DNA of 45,768 bases from Treponema sp. (GCA_031267685.1 JAIRYV010000034.1:1-45768), one strand, 5' to 3'. Counted from the stretch's first letter, positions 24,832 through 34,068 are shown. Made by a program: numbers and translations. Notes: generated by a model not told the origin, from the letters alone.

Positions 24832-26604
24832 TTACAGGTCAATCGCCCGCGTCGCAATCTTGCTTTCAACGTAGGCGGCAAAGTCGGCAATCTTCATCGG
24901 CGCTATCTGCTTGCCGTCACGGGCGCGGACAGAAACCGTACCGTCGTCCTGCTCGCGCTGACCAAGTACCAGCATGTATGGCACTTTGCGGGTCTGACAC
25001 TCGCGTATCTTGGCATTCATGCGCTTGTCGTCCAGTTCTAAGGTAACGCGGATGTCACGGGCTTTGAGTTCACTGGCAACGGTTCGGGCGTAGTCATTGA
25101 AGGTTTCAACAACCGGGATCACGGCAACCTGTTCCGGCGCTATCCACACCGGAAATGCACCGCCAAAGTGTTCGATGAGTACGCCAAAGAAACGCTCAAG
25201 AGAACCAAGTAGCGCACGGTGAATCATGTAGGGACGCTTGTGCTGGCCGTCAGCATCAACAAAGGTCATGTCAAAACGTTCCGGCTCGTTGAAATCAAAC
25301 TGGATCGTGGTCATTTGCCACTCACGGCCCAGAGCGTCCTTGATCTTGAGATCGATCTTGGGGCCATAGAACGCACCACCACCCTCGTCAATCTCGTAGG
25401 TAACGCTCTCAGCATCAACCGCCTTGCGAAGAGACTCCAACGCCGCATCCCAACGACTCTGCTCACCGACTGACTCCTTCGGACGAGTTGCAAGATATGC
25501 CTTTATCTCCTTGAAGCCAAAAACCTTCCATATCCAAAGACTGAAACGCAGTACCTCGCGGATTTCACCCTCCATCTGCTCAGGTGTGCAGAAGATGTGG
25601 GCGTCATCCTGCGTGAAACCACGTACCCGCATCAGCCCATGAAGCACACCACTCCGCTCATAACGGTAAACCGTACCAAGTTCTGCCCAGCGTAACGGTA
25701 GATCACGGTAACTCCGCCCACTGTTCTTGTAAATCAGAATGTGAAACGGGCAATTCATCGGCTTGATGATGTAATCCTGCTTGTCAATCTGCATGGGCGA
25801 ATACATATTGCTCTTGTAAAAGCCAAGATGTCCTGATGTTTCCCAAAGCCAACTCTTGCCAATGTGTGGCGTATACAAAATTTCATAGCCATTGCGATAG
25901 TGCTCCTTGCGCCAGAAGTCCTCAATGGCAACACGTATACGTCCTCCGTTAGGATGCCAGTAGATAAGGCCAGCGCCAGCTTCCTCGTGAGTCGAGTAAA
26001 GGTCTCGCTCCTTACCAATACGACGGTGATCACGCTTCTCAACCTCTTCGAGAAAGGTAAGATATGCCTTGAGTTCCTTAGGCGTTTCCCACGCAGTTCC
26101 ATAGATACGGGTGAGCATGGCGCGACTCTCGTCACCACGCCAGTACGCACCAGCTATGTTCTGGAGCTTAAAGGCCGCAGAGTTGATCTCACGGGTATGA
26201 GCAACGTGTGGCCCCCGACAGAGGTCCGCAAAAAACACCGTAGCACCATCACTCTGCTCGTAAATCGAAATTTCAGCATCCGCCGGCAGTTCGTCAATGA
26301 GTTCCAGCTTAAACGGCTCTGTGGCAAAGCGCTTCTTTGCCTCTTCACGGTTCACAATTACGCGGACAAAGTGTCGCCCCATATCCATGATCTTCCGCAT
26401 CTCATCCTCTATAAGAGGCAGATCAGCCGCAGTAATCTCCCGCGAAAGCTGGAAATCGTAATAAAACCCGTTCTCAATGGCCGGTCCAATGGCAATCTGA
26501 GCGCCCGGAAAAAGCCGCGTTACCGCTTCCGCCATGATATGACTCACCGAGTGTCGTATAACGGCAAGCTTTTCGTTCTTAGCCTGTTCTTTAGCATCTG
26601 GCAT
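24832..26604 (-). CDS. thrS: Threonyl-tRNA synthetase lacking the TGS domain
   Basis: Charges tRNA-Thr. From the ATG at 26604 (AAGGAAGGAG upstream) it is 590 aa. The protein begins directly with the editing domain: HSVSHIMAEAV (HxxxH) and DLCRGPHV (Cys and His). The catalytic core follows, with zinc ligand MNCPFHIL, motif 2 TVYRYERSGVLHGLMRVRG and motif 3 IHRALLGSLERFFG, then the anticodon-binding domain. The N-terminal TGS domain of the usual 640-aa enzyme is absent, as in some other bacterial lineages. An upstream in-frame extension to 26685 is unlikely. No T-box is seen. Confidence 0.96.
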   Translation of the reverse strand: MPDAKEQAKNEKLAVIRHSVSHIMAEAVTRLFPGAQIAIGPAIENGFYYDFQLSREITAADLPLIEDEMRKIMDMGRHFVRVIVNREEAKKRFATEPFKLELIDELPADAEISIYEQSDGATVFFADLCRGPHVAHTREINSAAFKLQNIAGAYWRGDESRAMLTRIYGTAWETPKELKAYLTFLEEVEKRDHRRIGKERDLYSTHEEAGAGLIYWHPNGGRIRVAIEDFWRKEHYRNGYEILYTPHIGKSWLWETSGHLGFYKSNMYSPMQIDKQDYIIKPMNCPFHILIYKNSGRSYRDLPLRWAELGTVYRYERSGVLHGLMRVRGFTQDDAHIFCTPEQMEGEIREVLRFSLWIWKVFGFKEIKAYLATRPKESVGEQSRWDAALESLRKAVDAESVTYEIDEGGGAFYGPKIDLKIKDALGREWQMTTIQFDFNEPERFDMTFVDADGQHKRPYMIHRALLGSLERFFGVLIEHFGGAFPVWIAPEQVAVIPVVETFNDYARTVASELKARDIRVTLELDDKRMNAKIRECQTRKVPYMLVLGQREQDDGTVSVRARDGKQIAPMKIADFAAYVESKIATRAIDL

Positions 26605-26793
26605 AGTATTCTCCTTCCTTGTAGAATCCCACTTTCCACCCTTCATGTCAATAGACTTGTACCTATCAAAACCATTCATGTTCATATACGCCGCACCATA
26701 GTTATGTTATTCACAAACTATTGAACCTATGTTCGTATAAGCGTAACCATGATGGGACAGCCACAAGCACTTCCGTGATTTTCACAATCTTTA

Positions 26794-27144
26794 TCAACCC
26801 TTATTATCTTCAACGATTTTAGACCATTCCTCAAAACTGAGTTCTTTTTCGATATAGTGTAACATCCCTATTTGCTCAAGCTTTTACTAGACAGTGTTCA
26901 TATCATTGACCATGAGATTGTACCACATAGGCTTTGTATCTTCCTTTTTCAAGGCAAGTAGGCCATACTCAGGATGTTCGTCCAGAACATAAAACTGCAT
27001 ATCCAAAATGGTATACACACCCTCGTTTGAGCCTTTCTCCCCAGACGAGGCTTCTCTTTTATCTGCATCAAACACGTGTTCATAGAGAGAAAACGCCTCT
27101 AAGCAATGCTCAAAAACTATGGCACGTTCTACACTGATTTTCAT
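26794..27144 (-). pseudogene. VOC/PhnB-like gene with internal deletion
   Basis: GGAGG precedes ATG 27144. The first 85 codons are a PhnB-type glyoxalase-fold half (HCLEAFSLYEHVF, YTILDMQFYVLDEHPEYGLL, MWYNLMVNDMNTV). Two consecutive stops (TAG TAA) follow. The same frame goes on with KLEQIG joined directly to MLHYIEKELSFEEWSKIVE, the last segment expected after the missing DPFGYVW metal-ligand part. The middle, including that strand, is deleted and the gene is dead. Confidence 0.8.
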
Positions 27145-27218
27145 ACTACCTCCAAGAGCGCTCGTTACGCCTGTCTTTGTTGATGGCGAAACAGTAAGTC
27201 CACCATTCCATACCCTTG

Positions 27219-27247
27219 AGTCTATCCCCTAGCATAACAAACGTCAA
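27219..27247 (-). promoter_or_regulatory. Promoter of the VOC-like pseudogene
   Basis: Minus strand TTGACG (27242-27247), 17-base spacer, TAGACT (27219-27224). Array D lies 140 bases upstream of it. Confidence 0.6.
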
Positions 27248-27389
27248 GCCATAAGCCTAATCCTTCATTGCCTCTTAGTTATAAGAACTACGCTATAGAG
27301 GCGTATAGATCGAAGGCTAATAGGCGATTTACGGGCGTAATCAGACATACAAGATACGTATTTTGATGGGAAAATTTTGCAGATCACAA

Positions 27390-27599
27390 TGATCTTCCGG
27401 AAGATCATGTTTATCTTCCAGAAGATCACTTTAATATGCCGGAAGATCATTGTGATCTTCTAGCAGAATACTTTGATCTTCCGGCAGATAATATTGACTT
27501 ACTGGAATATCATCTTGATCTTCCAGCAGATCATATTGACTTGCTAGCAGATCGCTTTGATCTTCCAGCAGATAAAGATGTTTTGTCAGAAGATCATGT
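27390..27599. repeat. Tandem array D: 10 palindromic units of 21 bp
   Basis: Ten contiguous 21-bp units plus partial units at each side, consensus TGATCTTCCRGCAGATCATRT. The best unit holds the perfect 18-bp palindrome TGATCTTCCGGAAGATCA (27390-27407). A plus-strand frame from ATG 27436 reads DLPADHIDLLAD-like heptads to a stop at 27648 but lacks a ribosome site. It sits between the 3' end of the kinase gene and the promoter of the VOC pseudogene. Confidence 0.9.
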
Positions 27600-27631
27600 T
27601 GACAAACACGACCAAAACGATCGTTGTCGTG

Positions 27632-29785
27632 TTAACCACTTTGTTTAACAGGCGAAATCTGACGACGTATGTTCCATAAAGGAACACGCGCTTCCACTAA
27701 TGTTCCTTGGCCTGTGGAATTAAAGATGTACTCAGCGTCTAGTTGATGGGCGCGATAACGCATGGAACGCAGCCCTAAGCCAACACTCTGTTTGTTGACG
27801 GCTCGTATTGGATCTTCACTGTTCAGAGCAGGATCGCCCTTGCCATTATCACGTACACGGGCTATGAAAAAGAGAGTATTCATCTCAACCTCAACACTGA
27901 TACGACTTGCACCTGAATGTTTCACTGCATTCTGTACTGCTTCCTGTATAATACGATATACGTTAATCTCTTGTTGAGTGGAAAGGGGAGACTTTTCAGC
28001 AAAGACTGACCAATGAAAATCACAACGACAGGCATGGTTTATCGTGTTACAGAGCGATTCAAGAGCGTCGCGGAGACCAAGGGTATCAAGCTCAACTGGA
28101 AATGAATCGTGTGCATATCGACGAGTGCGTTGCAGTGTTTCATCAATCATGTCAGAAAGCTCAGGTAAAAGGCTGGTTCCACTGAGGCCAGAAGCAATGC
28201 TTCGTGCAAACATCGAGATTCCAGCAAGGCGCTGACAGATGTCGTCATGAAGATCAAGACTGAAACGAAGCCTTTCGAGTTCACTAATACGCAATACTTC
28301 AGCTTCAACAGCAACACGGCGCTTTGCTTCAGCGTTCAAGTCGCGTGTGCGAAGCGCAACTTCCTTCTCAAGCTGCTTTGCCCAGCGTTGTTCTTTTTCC
28401 AGAATGAGTAGACGCTTGATCGTGTTTGCTATAAAAATCGCAGCGGAGCAGATGTGAGGGTGTAAAGCATCTTGAGTATCATAGACGATAAGTCCAATAT
28501 ACTCGTTCCCGGAACGCAGATGATAGAAGCAGACTGACGAATCAAGTCCTGCAAAAAATGCGCTAAGATTGATGTGTGGGGGATTCTTGTAAACAAACTC
28601 ACCGTCCTTATCACGCTTCAGAATAAGCGCGCTGGAACTGAGCGGTTTTAGTGATGGCTGTTTGTTAATAAAAAGATAGAAAACCTCAACGCCAAGATTG
28701 GTAAGAAAGAACCGCAGACGAGGTATGATCTCCTCTGTTGTGTTCATTGAGGTGAGTTCCTGACCAAAAAGACTCACATAACTCAGGCAACGCTCTTGCC
28801 ATAGCGTATTCTGAGCTACACTGTGGGTTACACTGTATGTTGTTTTCTGTAACAATTCATGTACATCACAGTAAAGTCCCCAATAGCGTCGGCGCTCCCG
28901 TTGTTCCCATGTCATATCTTTACAGCCGCAGGAGTTCCGTAGACAGAGTTCTGCTTCAACCTGGGTAACGAGCGGCGTATTTTTACCCATGATGGAATCA
29001 CGCAGGAGTCTGACTGCGATTGTACCCATTGCATCAAAGGGCTGATGTATGGTGGTGAGCGCAGGTAGTTCGAGATGGCTTTGAGGTATGTCGTCAAAGC
29101 CGGTGAGGGCGCATTGTTTCCAGTGTGGGTCGCGTGTTGCGTCAAGTGTTCGGCGTGCGCCAAGGGCAATGGTGTCAGACGCTGCGATCACAGCATCTGG
29201 CGGCTCATGCGGGTGTGCGGCGATGTAATCTCGCATCAGTGTCATGCCGGAGGTTTCATTCACCTCACCGTGTATAACTTCACCGTTGATTTCTCCGTTA
29301 ATAAAGCTTCGAAAAACAGCCTCACGCTCACAACTATCCTGACTGCGCTCTGATCCGCAAAGGAATAGGAGTTTGCGATAGCCATGATCATGGATGAGAT
29401 GTTCAAGTAGTCGCTCCATTGGAGTGCGTCCGTTTACTATTATAGAAGGAAAGTCAAACATTCGCGCCCCTATTGATACGAGCGGAAAGGAACGATCAGC
29501 TATTCGTACATGGTTTGTCGCTTCGTTATCGTTTTGAATCACGACAGAGGTAAGCGCCAACACTCCATCAGCGCCAACCCGTTCCCGCATAAAGAATCGT
29601 TCAAGGTCGCGTTTATGAACGAGTTGTTCCAGATGATAGCGCCCTGGTGTTGCGCGTTGTACACAGACAAGCTCGATACCCAGGGCATCGACTTCGTCAC
29701 GTATCGCGCGGTACATGGAAATCTGGTATGCTTCATCAAGGTTATTGAGGAAAAGTTCTATTCGCATCTTTGTCTTAACACTCAT
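27632..29785 (-). CDS. Histidine kinase with LacI-type ligand-binding sensor
   Basis: Roughly residues 1-290 are a LacI/GalR effector domain without the DNA-binding helix-turn-helix (VGADGVLALTSVV, DGVI-like DAVIAASDTIALGA, CALTGFDDIP, TTIHQPFDAMG). A middle region and coiled coil follow. Next come HisKA_3 (LDLHDDICQRLAG, His near 515), the N box (IIQEAVQNAVKHSG) and G boxes (RDNGKGD, GLGLRSM). There is no signal peptide or membrane segment, so it senses a cytoplasmic ligand, probably a sugar. It is divergent from the NarL-type regulator at 29843, its likely partner. Start 29785 chosen over the longer frame to 29929, which would cross the other gene's start. Ribosome site weak. Confidence 0.9.
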   Translation of the reverse strand: MSVKTKMRIELFLNNLDEAYQISMYRAIRDEVDALGIELVCVQRATPGRYHLEQLVHKRDLERFFMRERVGADGVLALTSVVIQNDNEATNHVRIADRSFPLVSIGARMFDFPSIIVNGRTPMERLLEHLIHDHGYRKLLFLCGSERSQDSCEREAVFRSFINGEINGEVIHGEVNETSGMTLMRDYIAAHPHEPPDAVIAASDTIALGARRTLDATRDPHWKQCALTGFDDIPQSHLELPALTTIHQPFDAMGTIAVRLLRDSIMGKNTPLVTQVEAELCLRNSCGCKDMTWEQRERRRYWGLYCDVHELLQKTTYSVTHSVAQNTLWQERCLSYVSLFGQELTSMNTTEEIIPRLRFFLTNLGVEVFYLFINKQPSLKPLSSSALILKRDKDGEFVYKNPPHINLSAFFAGLDSSVCFYHLRSGNEYIGLIVYDTQDALHPHICSAAIFIANTIKRLLILEKEQRWAKQLEKEVALRTRDLNAEAKRRVAVEAEVLRISELERLRFSLDLHDDICQRLAGISMFARSIASGLSGTSLLPELSDMIDETLQRTRRYAHDSFPVELDTLGLRDALESLCNTINHACRCDFHWSVFAEKSPLSTQQEINVYRIIQEAVQNAVKHSGASRISVEVEMNTLFFIARVRDNGKGDPALNSEDPIRAVNKQSVGLGLRSMRYRAHQLDAEYIFNSTGQGTLVEARVPLWNIRRQISPVKQSG

Positions 29786-29793
29786 TAAAGTTC

Positions 29794-29805
29794 GGGAAAA
29801 TTCCC
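29794..29805. promoter_or_regulatory. Inverted repeat GGGAAAATTCCC in the divergent intergenic region
   Basis: 5-bp arms GGGAA/TTCCC with 2-bp centre, within the 57 bases between the kinase and regulator starts. A plausible operator for autoregulation, without other support. Confidence 0.35.
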
Positions 29806-29842
29806 TATAGGCGAGTATACCATAACAATTTAAACTAGGGAT

Positions 29843-30502
29843 ATGAATTCGTTGAAAAAGATCGCTGTAATGATTGTTGAGGATCATCCGCTTTTCAGCA
29901 GGGGACTGGCTTCTCTCATCAAGACACAAACTGCGTATACCATTGTTGGGGATGCTACGAATGGTGCGGAGGCTATGGACTTACTCCGCATGGAAGACCC
30001 TGATTTGGCCATTGTTGATCTCAATCTGGGTAATGAAGAGGGGCTTGAGCTTATCAAGGATATGAAGGCGTACAAGCCCACGCTTCTGACGCTTGTTCTT
30101 TCCATGCATGACGAGCGTTTTTATGCTGAGCGGGTTATAGGGGTTGGGGCTAACGGCTATATTATGAAGGACGAGGCGGCAAATAAGGTCTTGGACGCGA
30201 TACACACGGTTCTATCTGGCAAGACCTATATCAGTGAAGCGGAACAGGCCCGGCTGTGTTCGAGTGTCGATGCGGTTACGAAGAGTGTTGTGCTTGATGA
30301 GTTATCTGATCGTCAGTTTCAGATTTTTTCTCTTATTGGGAAGGGACTTGGCACTCGCGAGATTGCAGCTAAGCTCAACCTGAGCGCGAAAACAGTTGAT
30401 GCCCATAAGGAACACATCAAGCAGCGGCTTCACTGCGATTCAGCGCAGGAACTTCGTCAGCTTGCCATAGCATGGATCAATCACGCTCCAGCGGAGAACT
30501 GA
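29843..30502 (+). CDS. NarL/FixJ-type response regulator
   Basis: Receiver domain with acidic pocket (IVEDH at 11-15), phosphoacceptor D59 (IVDLNLG) and K109-type lysine (GYIMKDEA), then a LuxR-type helix-turn-helix at about 150-205 (LSDRQFQIFSLIGKG, KLNLSAKTVDAHKEHIKQRL). It is a DNA-binding output of the divergent LacI-sensor kinase, whose HisKA_3 class normally pairs with NarL regulators. 219 aa. The leader is short, with AGGGA just before the ATG. Confidence 0.95.
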   Translation: MNSLKKIAVMIVEDHPLFSRGLASLIKTQTAYTIVGDATNGAEAMDLLRMEDPDLAIVDLNLGNEEGLELIKDMKAYKPTLLTLVLSMHDERFYAERVIGVGANGYIMKDEAANKVLDAIHTVLSGKTYISEAEQARLCSSVDAVTKSVVLDELSDRQFQIFSLIGKGLGTREIAAKLNLSAKTVDAHKEHIKQRLHCDSAQELRQLAIAWINHAPAEN

Positions 30503-30558
30503 AGCGTATTGCTATTTGTGTTGGATTCATACAATATGCTGTGCGATTGAGCGCTTTC

Positions 30559-33500
30559 TTAGCGTCTTGTTGCAAAGAGTTGGTCTGAGATGCTGGCGCC
30601 TTGTGGTGAGAGAACTTCCCACTGTGAAGGTTCTAGCATATCTTTGTCGATCTGGCTGTATATCTTCGGACGGTATCCAGATACAGGATAGAGCGCGTTT
30701 TGGGAATTGAGTGATGCCTGATTAGTGCCTGGTGTGCCGAGGTCTTCTATCTGTGGGCGGACTAAGGTCTGTGAATTTCGACTGAGCAAGTCCCATCTAC
30801 GGGCGGATTCAGCGTAAAGCCCCATGGCCCTGTTCCGGTAGTTGTTGTCGCCAGTGCTTTCAGTGAGGGATTCGAGCGTTGCGCCAAGATTGTTCTGTGC
30901 TACCATAATGCGCTCAAGCAGTTCCCGATGGTCGGCCCGTTCATCGAGTAGAAGCGTGGTGAAACGGGAGCGCTCATTTTCTAGGACTTCCAGAAGCCGT
31001 CTGTAATACCCTTGTGCAAGGAAATAGTCTCCCCGCATAAACGCGGCGGCGCCCAAGCTATTGAGAATCCGCCGGTTATAGGACATGTCAGCGGCTGCAT
31101 TCACGAAGCGTTCCAGAGCGGGCCCCCATTGCTGACTTTTGTAATAAGCTGCGCCCATACGGTACTGTAGTTCTGGCGTGGTCCAGCCGTTCTGTTCGGC
31201 CTCCAAGTAGTATTCCAGAGCGGTAGCAAGATAGTTGTCAGCCTTATAGGTAAAATAGGCTAGATCGCCCATGTCTGCATAGAGGCGGCCATACTGAGGG
31301 GCTGAGCCGAAAAGGTTGTGTGCAGCGGCGTCTTCATAGAGTGTAATGGCCTTGAGCAGTTCTACTTCAGCAGGTATGAACTCACGGTTATTGGCAAGCA
31401 GGCTTGCATAGCGCCGTTCAGCGTCGATGTGCATATCAATGAGTTTCACTGATTTCTGCGGTGTGGTTTCAAAAGCTCTGAGTGTGGTTTCCAGCGTAAC
31501 CCGTTCCTCAAACGTGCTTTTGAGGTAATTATAATACTTCGCAAGATAGTAATGCGCTTCAGGCTGAGTAGGCTCAAGTCCAGCCGACCGCAGGAGTACG
31601 TCACGGATACCATCGATGTCGGCAATATACTCGTTTGGAACGCCGGAAACTTCTTCTGTTTTCTTGTCCAGCAGGTATCCGCCTAGTTCTGAAAGCGTAG
31701 CAGCGGAGATAGTGGTATTAGGTGTCTCCATAAAATAGTGCTGTAAGGGGATTACATAGTTCAGGTTATCATTGCGGATAAAGTATTTTAACATTCGCTC
31801 ATCGAGTGGATCCGTGTGCCCGTAATGCTCCATATAACGGGCGAATGATTCTCGCGCTATTTCATACTTTTCTGGATCAATGCCTCCCCAGTCAAGCGCG
31901 TTATCTCCTCGTGCAAGGAGAGCTTCCCGGTCATTAACTGTGCGGTCAAGGATGTTTGTGCGTATCAGGTTATCGGCCTTTTGGTAGTCAAAAAGGTAGT
32001 TTGTTTCCATGTGTGCATAATCGAGCGTGGCTTTTTTATCCCGTGTGTAATACCATAAGAGCTCATTATATTTTTCTTGTGCATAGGTATATTGTTGTTT
32101 GTCCCGGAACGCTTCTGCGTAACGATAAAACCAGTTTTTATCTTGATGGAGGGTAAAGGCTTCTCTGAACCGGTCGTTTGCCCGCACGTAATCGCCCATG
32201 CTGATGCGTTCATAGCCGAGTTGATAGATTGACTCGGCCCGCAGAGGGGTGTAAATGAAGCGGTGTCCTAGGTAGAAGACAGACGCGGCGACAAGTGAGA
32301 GCATGACGAAAAGCCTGAAGGCGGGGAGGAACTTGTAAATAAAGATATAGGTGAAGCTTTTCCGTTCTGCTTCCAGTGCCGCGATGCTTCTTTTCTCAAA
32401 ACCCGGTGGGATGAAGATGATTCGTCCCGTAATCTTGCCCACAAGCGTGGCGGTTTCTCTGGCTGACGCGCCACGAACCAGCGCTTTAACCAGCTTGGGT
32501 AAGAGCGCAAGATTAACGTCTGGTCCAACAATTAACTCCTCACAGACGATACGTAGGTTAAGGGGATAGGAAGACAGCGTTTTTTGCAGGAGAGCCAGCT
32601 CTTGCTCGCTTAAAAAGATTTCCTCAAACTCAGTGGATAGATTCAGGCTATCCAGATCGATAATATCATCTTTGCCTATACTGCCCTGTTCCTCGTTATT
32701 GGTTTCTATAAAAGCGTTTTCATCGAATTGGAGACTATTCAATGCGTTTACATCGGTCCAATCGTCAGCAGGTGTTGCGGCAGACTTTTGTGATACTGGG
32801 TCTGGTATGTTTTGCAAATCCGTCGAGGCAAACGCGGACATATCCATCAACGACTCAGGCATTGCGTCATCGGCAACGTCCTCATCCAAGAATGTATCCA
32901 CATCAGGCATCGCGTCAGAAGCCGCTGACTCATCGGACATCGGATCAGCATCAGCTAATGAAAGCTCGCCAATGTCAGGCAATGACTCAGGCATCGCGTC
33001 AGAAGCTGCTGGCTCATCGGGCACCGGATCAGCGTCAGCTAATGAAAGCTCGCCAATGTCGGGCAATAGTTCAGGCATCGCGTCAGAAGCTGCTGGCTCA
33101 TCGGACACCGGATCAGCGTCAGCTAATGAAAGCTCGCCAATGTCGGGCAATGATTCAGGCATCGCGTCAGAAGCCGCTGACTCATCGGACACCGGATCAG
33201 CGTCAACTAATGAAAGCTCGCCAATGTCGGGCAATAGTTCAGGCATCGCGTCAGAAGCCGCTGACTCATCGGACACCGGATCAGCATCAACTAGTGAAAG
33301 CTCGCCAATGTCAGGCAATAGTTCAGGCATCGCGTCAGAAGCCGCTGGCTCATCGGACACCGGATCAGCATCAACTAGTGAAAGCTCGCCAATGTCGGGC
33401 AATGACTCAGGCATCGCGTCAGAAGCCGCTGGCTCATCGGACACCGGATCAGCATCAACTAGTGAAAGCTCGCCAATGTCAGGCAATAGTTCAGGCATTG

Positions 33501-34068
33501 ACACCGGAACTTTTTGCTCAGCCAAAGCAGGAGCCATGTCCACGTTATCCGTTGACATAGCGGGGTTTTCAGACTCGGAAAGCTCTGGCCTGACTGCTGC
33601 ATTCTCAAGGGAGGAAACAAGATTCTCGTCAAAGTCAGGCAAGGTATCTGGCTCAGATGAAGCTATAACCGGCATTTTCGGCGGCTCAATCTTATTGGGA
33701 GGGGCATCCTCAAGCTTGGAGAGGGCAACATCCTCCGTAGCAGCCATCACTAGCTCTGGAGTACTGGCGCCATCATCAAACTCCTCAAGAACGATATCCT
33801 CATCGGCAAGCTCATCAAAAGGGTCCTTACGCGGTTCAATCGCACCCATCGCAGGTGCGTTCATTGTGGACGGAGTAACAGATGGTTTTGGCACGGGAAC
33901 GCTTTGCGCCGGGGTACGGGGCAAAGGCGGCGGCGGAGTTCGGGGGGACTCAGCAAACGGCAGGGAAAGGTCTTCTATAGGCAAAGCCTTGCGGGATAAG
34001 ACAAGCGCTTCATTACCAATCTGACGAAATGAATTCCTAAAGTCTTCCAGTGCTTTTATTGATGGCAT
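30559..34068 (-). CDS. flcA: Large TPR membrane protein, probable flagellar collar protein FlcA
   Basis: 1169 aa in three parts. The N-terminal 500 residues are Pro-rich then strongly acidic, and include seven 28-residue repeats (PDIGELSLVDADPVSDE..). A conserved stretch LSEQELALLQKTLSSYPLNL leads to one transmembrane helix near 580-605. The long C-terminal part is TPR-rich (WFYRYAEAFRDKQQYTYAQEKY, YYLAKYYNYLK, LQYRMGAAYYKSQQWGPALERF) and should be periplasmic. This architecture matches the spirochaetal collar protein FlcA (BB0326 in Borrelia), which builds the collar round the periplasmic flagellar motor. Naming rests on architecture and recalled similarity. The acidic repeats look lineage-specific. 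Confidence 0.7.
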   Translation of the reverse strand: MPSIKALEDFRNSFRQIGNEALVLSRKALPIEDLSLPFAESPRTPPPPLPRTPAQSVPVPKPSVTPSTMNAPAMGAIEPRKDPFDELADEDIVLEEFDDGASTPELVMAATEDVALSKLEDAPPNKIEPPKMPVIASSEPDTLPDFDENLVSSLENAAVRPELSESENPAMSTDNVDMAPALAEQKVPVSMPELLPDIGELSLVDADPVSDEPAASDAMPESLPDIGELSLVDADPVSDEPAASDAMPELLPDIGELSLVDADPVSDESAASDAMPELLPDIGELSLVDADPVSDESAASDAMPESLPDIGELSLADADPVSDEPAASDAMPELLPDIGELSLADADPVPDEPAASDAMPESLPDIGELSLADADPMSDESAASDAMPDVDTFLDEDVADDAMPESLMDMSAFASTDLQNIPDPVSQKSAATPADDWTDVNALNSLQFDENAFIETNNEEQGSIGKDDIIDLDSLNLSTEFEEIFLSEQELALLQKTLSSYPLNLRIVCEELIVGPDVNLALLPKLVKALVRGASARETATLVGKITGRIIFIPPGFEKRSIAALEAERKSFTYIFIYKFLPAFRLFVMLSLVAASVFYLGHRFIYTPLRAESIYQLGYERISMGDYVRANDRFREAFTLHQDKNWFYRYAEAFRDKQQYTYAQEKYNELLWYYTRDKKATLDYAHMETNYLFDYQKADNLIRTNILDRTVNDREALLARGDNALDWGGIDPEKYEIARESFARYMEHYGHTDPLDERMLKYFIRNDNLNYVIPLQHYFMETPNTTISAATLSELGGYLLDKKTEEVSGVPNEYIADIDGIRDVLLRSAGLEPTQPEAHYYLAKYYNYLKSTFEERVTLETTLRAFETTPQKSVKLIDMHIDAERRYASLLANNREFIPAEVELLKAITLYEDAAAHNLFGSAPQYGRLYADMGDLAYFTYKADNYLATALEYYLEAEQNGWTTPELQYRMGAAYYKSQQWGPALERFVNAAADMSYNRRILNSLGAAAFMRGDYFLAQGYYRRLLEVLENERSRFTTLLLDERADHRELLERIMVAQNNLGATLESLTESTGDNNYRNRAMGLYAESARRWDLLSRNSQTLVRPQIEDLGTPGTNQASLNSQNALYPVSGYRPKIYSQIDKDMLEPSQWEVLSPQGASISDQLFATRR
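32911..33498 (-). repeat. Seven 84-bp coding repeats in flcA-like gene
   Basis: Seven uninterrupted 84-bp units (28 codons) encode MPE-S/L-LPDIGELSL..DADP.SDE.AASDA. Changes are few and mostly S/L, V/A and P/S swaps, so amplification is recent. 84 is four times 21, the unit length of the four intergenic arrays in this window. The opposite strand is open throughout as a result. Confidence 0.92.

Noticed and set aside
26605-26793. T-box or other leader before thrS
   Set aside because: No specifier loop, T-box sequence or terminator pairing could be found.
4311-27599. The 21-bp arrays as CRISPR
   Set aside because: Units are contiguous with no spacers, and no cas genes are present.
27436-27648. 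Heptad ORF DLPADHIDLLAD across array D as a gene
   Set aside because: The ATG lies inside the array without a ribosome site; every frame of a 21-bp array tends to be open. Kept as a repeat only.
32633-34024. A 463-codon plus-strand ORF opposite the flcA-like gene
   Set aside because: It is Ser/Gly repeats made by the complement of the 84-bp acidic repeats; there is no start signal.
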